From contig JAFYJX010000055.1 of the NCBI GenBank assembly GCA_017537905.1, forward strand, positions 1 to 20,488: DNA of 20,488 bases, read 5' to 3'. The translations under genes and the position numbers were made by a program. Below are positions 16,511 to 20,488 of the stretch, piece by piece; positions within the stretch are counted from its first letter, which is position 1; each line of letters begins with the position of its first letter. The notes beneath the pieces are model-generated. The model saw only the letters and a list, made by a program, of their open reading frames with translations. It was not told the DNA's origin and ran no database searches. The stretch comes from Clostridiales bacterium. GTDB lineage: Bacteria > Bacillota_A > Clostridia > Saccharofermentanales > Saccharofermentanaceae.

Positions 16511-17779
16511 TTAATTATTCGCGTCTGCACTGTCACCGATCACGATGTTTCGTGTAAGCTCTTTGCCGTCACGGATTATAACGGCTTCAATTACATCGCC
16601 GACCTTATGTGAATCGCGCACCTTAATAATATCACCGGTCTCTTTTATTTCAACACCGTCGAGCGTGACGATGATATCACCGATCTTAAGGCCTGCCTTC
16701 TCAGCCGGACCGCCGGGAACCATCTTGGCTACATATACTCCGTCTTTTGCGCCGAAATACGCATCTGCGGAGACATAAGTTACGGATACACCGAGATAAG
16801 GACGTCCGACAACTTTACCGTAGTTGATGATGTCCTCAATGATCTTCTTAACGGAATTGATCCTTATCGCGAATCCCAGGTTCTCCGATGTCGAAGATAC
16901 GATCTTCGCATTTATGATTCCTATTACTTCGCCGAAAGAATTGATGAGCGGGCCGCCGCTGTTGCCGGGATTGATAGCCGCGTCAGTCTGTATGATATCG
17001 ACATAATATCCGTTCCTGTTGATCTCTCTGGAAGGTGCCGAAATGACTCCGACCGTTACAGTGTCATCTAACGTTCCCATTGCGTTTCCGATGGCAACGG
17101 CAAGTTCGCCTGCCTGGAGATTGTCGGAATCACCAAGAGTAACATGCGGGAGCTTCCTGTCTGTATCCACCTTAAGAACTGCAATGTCGGTCTGCGCATC
17201 GCTTCCTACGACCTTGGCTCTTACGGACTGCTTCTCATCAGGCAGAATGACCGTAACGTAATAAGTGCTTACTGCTCTGTCTGCGAGAACGACAACATGC
17301 TGGTTGGTAACGATATAACCGTCTTCGGTGATAATGAAACCCGTACCGGAGCCGATCTTGGTCTCCTTGCCGTCATCAATGCCTACTACGCTGAGAGATA
17401 CAGTCGCGGGGCTGACGAGCTTTACTATGTCTACTGTGGTAAGTCTCTTCTTGTTGACCGAAGCTGCGTCTTCTATTGAGAACCAGGGTTCAGGCAGTTC
17501 CGAAGGCTCGGAATTCATGTTGCTCCCGATCGCTTCTATAGGATCGACATATGACGGATCAGTCTCTATCTGCTGGTTATAGAAATTGTTATAGGTAAGA
17601 ATGCCCTCGAGGCCGGTGTTCATCCTGAAGATGTAGAGCGTCTGGTATCCGGAGAAAATCACGCATGCCAGAAGGAGCACAGCCATCAATATCAATGCCT
17701 GACGGTAAGCCTTTTCCTTTGGGGTGAAATCAGAACCTCTCTTGGATCTTTTTATCTTCTCGTTATTCTCGTTTTCCAT
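16511..17779 (-). CDS. htrA: HtrA/DegP-like membrane-anchored serine protease with PDZ domain
   Basis: This 422-residue trypsin-fold protease works outside the membrane on misfolded or envelope proteins. A basic cytoplasmic start (KIKRSKRGSDFTPKEKAYRQ) leads into one membrane helix (ALILMAVLLLACVIFSGYQT, 28-47), followed by a linker. The protease domain keeps the full catalytic triad: H161 in VTNQHVV, D198 in QTDIAVL, and S274 in NPGNSGGPLIN. A single PDZ domain occupies the C-terminus (PYLGVSVTYVSADAYFG, then VPGGPAEKAGLKIGDIIVTL, 354-373). The length and one-PDZ layout are those of Gram-positive HtrA-type proteins. ATG 17779 has AGAGGA seven bases upstream. An inverted repeat (17798-17813) lies in its leader. 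It is 84 bases after the yigZ-like gene and 25 bases before the small membrane protein gene. Confidence 0.95.
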   Translation of the reverse strand: MENENNEKIKRSKRGSDFTPKEKAYRQALILMAVLLLACVIFSGYQTLYIFRMNTGLEGILTYNNFYNQQIETDPSYVDPIEAIGSNMNSEPSELPEPWFSIEDAASVNKKRLTTVDIVKLVSPATVSLSVVGIDDGKETKIGSGTGFIITEDGYIVTNQHVVVLADRAVSTYYVTVILPDEKQSVRAKVVGSDAQTDIAVLKVDTDRKLPHVTLGDSDNLQAGELAVAIGNAMGTLDDTVTVGVISAPSREINRNGYYVDIIQTDAAINPGNSGGPLINSFGEVIGIINAKIVSSTSENLGFAIRINSVKKIIEDIINYGKVVGRPYLGVSVTYVSADAYFGAKDGVYVAKMVPGGPAEKAGLKIGDIIVTLDGVEIKETGDIIKVRDSHKVGDVIEAVIIRDGKELTRNIVIGDSADANN

Positions 17780-17797
17780 TATTTTTCCTCTTAATGA

Positions 17798-17813
17798 ACT
17801 TATCTTTATAAGT
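17798..17813. repeat. Small palindrome in the htrA leader
   Basis: ACTTAT and ATAAGT flank a four-base loop (CTTT on the plus strand), a perfect 6-base inverted repeat ending 19 bases upstream of the htrA start codon. On the minus strand it includes TATAAA, which could be a -10 element paired with TTGAAG 15 bases upstream. It could be an operator over a weak htrA promoter. Evidence is limited to symmetry and position. Confidence 0.35.
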
Positions 17814-17840
17814 CTATCCCGTTTGCTTCAATTATTTTGG

Positions 17841-17860
17841 GCGATTTCTTGTCAAATCGC
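17841..17860. repeat. 7-base-pair hairpin after the YigZ-like gene
   Basis: GCGATTT and AAATCGC are perfect inverted arms around a six-base loop, starting four bases after the stop codon of the YigZ-like gene on the minus strand. It is followed there by CCAAAATAATT rather than a U tract. It may be a partial terminator or an mRNA end stabiliser, or it may separate htrA expression from the upstream pair. Confidence 0.5.
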
Positions 17861-17863
17861 AAG

Positions 17864-18505
17864 TCAGGAAATGGATACCCCGGGGCCTTTCATCAGAAGA
17901 TCTATCGGCTCATCCAATACCAGCAGGCCCCCTGTTAAATCCAGGCAGTACCTCCTGATATCGTTTTCGGCTTCTTTGGGGACAATGATATCAAATGCGA
18001 CATCTGAGCCGTACTCAATGTTTTCGATCGTCCAGCCGGAAGATGCGGCTTTTCTCGATAACATCTCGAAAGCAGGATAAGAACAATTCCTTCTCCATTT
18101 AAGAGCGGGAATCAGTATTACCGGCTCTCCTGCCTCAAGCGCCTGCCTGCCGCTGTCGGTATAAGCTCTCCTAAGGCCTCCCGTTCCAAGGAGCGTCCCT
18201 CCGAAATATCTGGTCACGCATATCATGGAATCGGTAAAACCGTTTGATGTCAAAAGTTCCAACAGGGGCTGCCCTGCTGTTCCCTGCGGCTCGCCGTCGT
18301 CGCTCGATTTCTGTCTGGAATTCTCCCCGCCTATAACCCAGGCATAGCAGAGATGCCTTGCATCCGGATATTTTTTCCGCTCCTGTGAGAGATATTCGGC
18401 TGCCTCTTCCGGGGATGTTATATGAAAGCTCCTGCCTATAAAGACCGACTTCTTTACTTCGATCTTGGAATCACCGGTTTTGCTCAGCGTAACGTTAGGG
18501 CTCAA
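17864..18505 (-). CDS. yigZ: YigZ/IMPACT family protein
   Basis: This 213-residue protein matches the YigZ (UPF0029, IMPACT) family. The diagnostic blocks are KIEVKKSVFIGRSFHITSPEEA (14-35, only the family pattern K..FI), DARHLCYAWVIGG (48-60), SSDDGEPQGTAGQPLL (67-82) and VTRYFGGTLLGTGGLRRAY (97-115), with a C-terminal ferredoxin-like part. Family members are implicated in translation control in eukaryotes and are of unclear function in bacteria. The only sensible start is TTG at 18505: it overlaps the preceding stop by four bases (TTGA), with GGGAGAG upstream, and no ATG lies nearby. It is co-transcribed with the Nudix-fold gene. Confidence 0.93.
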   Translation of the reverse strand: MSPNVTLSKTGDSKIEVKKSVFIGRSFHITSPEEAAEYLSQERKKYPDARHLCYAWVIGGENSRQKSSDDGEPQGTAGQPLLELLTSNGFTDSMICVTRYFGGTLLGTGGLRRAYTDSGRQALEAGEPVILIPALKWRRNCSYPAFEMLSRKAASSGWTIENIEYGSDVAFDIIVPKEAENDIRRYCLDLTGGLLVLDEPIDLLMKGPGVSIS

Positions 18506-18927
18506 TCCTTAATGCTCTCCCTGTACTTCTGATAAGCCATCATAAGAAGGGATTTATCCTGGCTGTATGTGATCTCATCAAGTGCCTGTCCGACTTCCAC
18601 AAACTTGCAGTCTATCGTGCCGGAATCCGGAAAAGCCTCGCACACTTCGTTCTTCGTCTCCATAACAAACCATGAGATATTGTTATGTACAGGCTTTCTT
18701 CTCGAGATCGAATAGAACTCGTAATTGGTCTTTCCGCACGGAGCAATTACTTTGGCATCGACATTTGTCTCGATATGAACACGTTCCCTGGCGAAATCAG
18801 AAAGTGACAGGTCAGCAGAGCCCTTAACGGCACCTTTGGGAAAGCCCCATTCATGCTTATCATTGCAGACAAGGAGGACCCTGTCTCCTGAAAATACGAT
18901 TCCGCCTGAACAATTTCGAACGATCAT
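18502..18927 (-). CDS. Nudix-fold protein with a degenerate Nudix box
   Basis: The 141-residue product has the Nudix layout: an N-terminal strand SGGIVFSGDRVLLVCND (7-23), WGFPKGAVKG (27-36), then the position of the Nudix helix, and C-terminal strands SWFVMETKNEV and a final helix KSLLMMAYQKYRESI. The consensus GX5EX7REUXEEXGU is poorly kept: the helix reads FARERVHIETNVDA (45-58), so the catalytic glutamate run is mostly missing and only the last E survives in register, and the first acidic residue after the glycine is lost. Hydrolysis is doubtful; ligand binding or weak activity is possible. The upstream sequence offers only a short AGGAT before ATG 18927. A TGATAAAAT extended -10-like element lies near 18977. 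It overlaps the YigZ-like gene by four bases. Confidence 0.75.
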   Translation of the reverse strand: MIVRNCSGGIVFSGDRVLLVCNDKHEWGFPKGAVKGSADLSLSDFARERVHIETNVDAKVIAPCGKTNYEFYSISRRKPVHNNISWFVMETKNEVCEAFPDSGTIDCKFVEVGQALDEITYSQDKSLLMMAYQKYRESIKD

Positions 18928-19003
18928 ATCCTGCCAACCCTAATAAAATCAGATATTTATAACCCGATTTTATCACAGGTATATATGCTTTGCGTGGAGT
19001 TAT

Positions 19004-19032
19004 TTGTTCTTTTTGAGGCAGGTCTGTATAAT
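19004..19032 (+). promoter_or_regulatory. Candidate promoter giving a leaderless mRNA
   Basis: A perfect TATAAT (19027-19032) follows TTGTTC (19004-19009, 3/6) at a 17-base spacing. The expected start of transcription, about seven bases after the -10, coincides with the ATG at 19039-19041. No Shine-Dalgarno sequence precedes that ATG, which fits a leaderless message. Confidence 0.45.
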
Positions 19033-19038
19033 TGTCCT

Positions 19039-20388
19039 ATGTTAAATAATAATGACATAAATAATAATCCTTCTAATCCGGACAATCTTGAGCTGGCAAA
19101 ACTCAGAAGATTGCTCACGATCCTGCTGTCTGTAGCAGCGATCCTGGCAGTCGTTCTGGTAACTCTGGGCATCACCAAGATCATCAAGAGTGTCAACACA
19201 AGTGAGACTACTGTAAACATCCCGATCCTGGTAACGCTTAACTCCAGTGATGTAACAGTTACCGATCCGGTCGTCTATCACACCGAACAGTTGATCCAGT
19301 CAGATCTCGCCGAGAGCTACTGGCGACCTCTGCCCGAGATCCCCGAAGAGGATGTAAAGACGCCTGAGCACTTTGAAGTAAAAGGCCTTTATATCGGTAC
19401 ATGCTCCAACTTGGATAAGGCGATCGAGCTCTGCAAGAACAGCGAGATGAATTCCGTTGTAATCAACCTCAAGCAGGAATACGGTATTCCTTTCAAGACA
19501 AAGAACGAGACAGCCAGAGAGATTGGCTACGTATGGGATGCTTATGACATCGACAAGGTAATCAAGAAGTGCCACGACAACGGCGTAAGAGTCATCGGCC
19601 GTGTCGTCTGCTTCAACGATTCTCTCGCAGCATCCCACTTCCCGAAAAGGGCCATAACCGATTCATCCGGCAATGTCGTCAGGTTCAGCAACGAAGGTAA
19701 TAACCCCTTCTTAAGCCCGTACAATACAGAGAACTGGGACTACCTGATCGAGATAGCGTTAGAGGGCGTCGAGCACGGCGTTGACGAGATCCAGTTCGAC
19801 TACGTCCGTTTCCCTGCAGGCTCTACCAAAAATAAGGCTAAGCCTTACTACGGAGAAGAGGGCTCTACACCTACAAAGGCTGAAGCCGTTAACAGATTCC
19901 TCCAGGAAGCCAGGATCAAGATCCAGGACACACACGGCATTCCTGTTTCGGCAGATATCTTCGGTATCGTTCTTACTTCAGAGCTTGATGCCGGTATCAT
20001 CGGCCAGGATTTCGCTACTCTGGGCATGACAGGCGTCGATTCCTGCTGCCCGATGTTATATCCTTCGCACTACGCTTTGGGAACAATGCTCGCAGGCCAT
20101 GTTTTCAAGACTCCGGACAAAGAGCCTTACCTCATCGTATACAGCGTATTGCATGAATGCCGGTCGATATATGTGCAGCCGGGATTTACGACAATGAGGC
20201 CGTATCTGCAGGCCTTTACCGCATCTTATATCGGCAAGGGCAATTACATGGAATACGGATACCGTGAGATCAATTCGCAGATCAAGGCGATCCACGACGC
20301 AGGAATAACCGAATTCATCCTGTGGGATCCTAAATTCAACTATCCGCAGGGCAACTACGACGGAAATATGTCAGTTCAGACAGATTGA
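19039..20388 (+). CDS. Membrane-anchored DUF4015-like putative glycoside hydrolase
   Basis: The 449-residue protein has a short cytoplasmic, asparagine-rich N-terminus, a membrane helix (LTILLSVAAILAVVLVTLGI, 26-45), a linker, and an extracytoplasmic TIM-barrel-like domain from about residue 114. Blocks typical of the DUF4015 glycoside-hydrolase-like family are present: VKGLYIGT, SVVINLKQEYG, VRVIGRVVCFND, VDEIQFDYVRFPAG (248-261), IPVSADIFGI (301-310) and EFILWDPKFNY (425-435). The acidic and aromatic residues in the FDYVRFP and LWDP blocks line the expected sugar cleft. Action on wall or capsule polysaccharide is inferred. A longer frame begins at ATG 18985 with only a weak AGG upstream, but it would include the promoter -10; the 19039 ATG gives the usual N-terminus. 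It is divergent from the Nudix-fold gene and followed closely by serS. Confidence 0.82.
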   Translation: MLNNNDINNNPSNPDNLELAKLRRLLTILLSVAAILAVVLVTLGITKIIKSVNTSETTVNIPILVTLNSSDVTVTDPVVYHTEQLIQSDLAESYWRPLPEIPEEDVKTPEHFEVKGLYIGTCSNLDKAIELCKNSEMNSVVINLKQEYGIPFKTKNETAREIGYVWDAYDIDKVIKKCHDNGVRVIGRVVCFNDSLAASHFPKRAITDSSGNVVRFSNEGNNPFLSPYNTENWDYLIEIALEGVEHGVDEIQFDYVRFPAGSTKNKAKPYYGEEGSTPTKAEAVNRFLQEARIKIQDTHGIPVSADIFGIVLTSELDAGIIGQDFATLGMTGVDSCCPMLYPSHYALGTMLAGHVFKTPDKEPYLIVYSVLHECRSIYVQPGFTTMRPYLQAFTASYIGKGNYMEYGYREINSQIKAIHDAGITEFILWDPKFNYPQGNYDGNMSVQTD

Positions 20389-20413
20389 AACTGACGGCTT
20401 CTAAGCATAAAAT
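20385..20413 (+). promoter_or_regulatory. Sigma-A-like promoter for serS
   Basis: TTGAAA (20385-20390, 5/6) and TAAAAT (20408-20413, 5/6) are exactly 17 bases apart. The -35 element overlaps the TGA stop of the preceding gene. Transcription would begin near 20420, leaving about 24 bases before the serS ATG. Confidence 0.7.
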
Positions 20414-20443
20414 ATGTAGGTTATTTATTTAAGAGGTGACATC

Positions 20444-20488
20444 ATGCTTGATATTAAATTCTTACGTACCAATCCGGACATCGTAAAA
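20444..20488 (+). CDS. serS: Seryl-tRNA synthetase, N-terminal fragment
   Basis: Only 15 codons fall inside the window: MLDIKFLRTNPDIVK, the typical opening of the coiled-coil tRNA-binding arm of bacterial SerRS. AAGAGGTG lies a few bases before ATG 20444. The enzyme charges tRNA-Ser with serine in the cytoplasm. The 55-base gap upstream is too short for a T-box leader, so control at this gene must differ. Identification rests on the N-terminus only but the pattern is very characteristic. Confidence 0.85.
   Translation, partial: MLDIKFLRTNPDIVK

Noticed and set aside
20389..20443. T-box leader before serS
   Set aside because: The gap is 55 bases and has no stem I, specifier or terminator/antiterminator structure.

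Overview
The window looks like chromosome of a Gram-positive anaerobe of the Clostridia (Bacillota). This rests on a YebC-type gene next to a DUF6062-type gene, a P-loop/Asp23 protein, YfhO-type membrane enzymes, a DUF4015-type glycoside-hydrolase-like protein, sigma-A-like promoters and strong purine-rich ribosome binding sites. A lineage near Saccharofermentans/Oscillospirales would fit, but I cannot place it from sequence reading alone. I see no tRNA, rRNA, CRISPR array, transposase, integrase or prophage gene. Coding density is high and no gap reaches 300 bases.

Layout. 1-2548 (minus): type IV pilus motor operon pilB-pilT; pilT runs off the left edge. 2549-2816: divergent control region with a sigma-A-like promoter on each strand. 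2817-5809 (plus): tight four-gene operon: yebC, a P-loop NTPase fused to an Asp23-like domain, a DUF6062-like double zinc-site protein, and a cysteine-less DsrE/YedF-like protein. It ends at a bidirectional terminator shared with the converging gene. 5925-8093 (minus): a very large PilX/GspK-like minor pilin with its own promoter. 8274-14464 (minus): three overlapping genes, read as YfhO (977 aa), a shorter divergent YfhO-like protein lacking the conserved acidic motif, and a DEDDh exonuclease with a zinc-ribbon-like tail. 14586-16334 (plus): a membrane-anchored PrsA/SurA-like protein with degenerate parvulin-like regions. 16354-18927 (minus): Nudix-fold protein, YigZ/IMPACT protein, HtrA protease and a 43-residue membrane protein too short for ordinary ORF callers. 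19039-20388 (plus): membrane-anchored DUF4015-like protein, possibly translated from a leaderless mRNA. 20444 to the end: start of serS, with its own promoter.

How it fits together. Much of the window concerns the cell envelope: pilus motors plus a candidate tip pilin, GT-C-type glycosylation, an extracytoplasmic chaperone and protease, and a putative wall or polysaccharide hydrolase. PilB carries two MshEN repeats, which suggests that cyclic-di-GMP controls pilus extension. The best candidates for undescribed biology are the P-loop/Asp23 - DUF6062 - degenerate DsrE operon, the giant solitary minor pilin with a long hairpin upstream, and the tandem YfhO pair in which one partner has lost the family motif.
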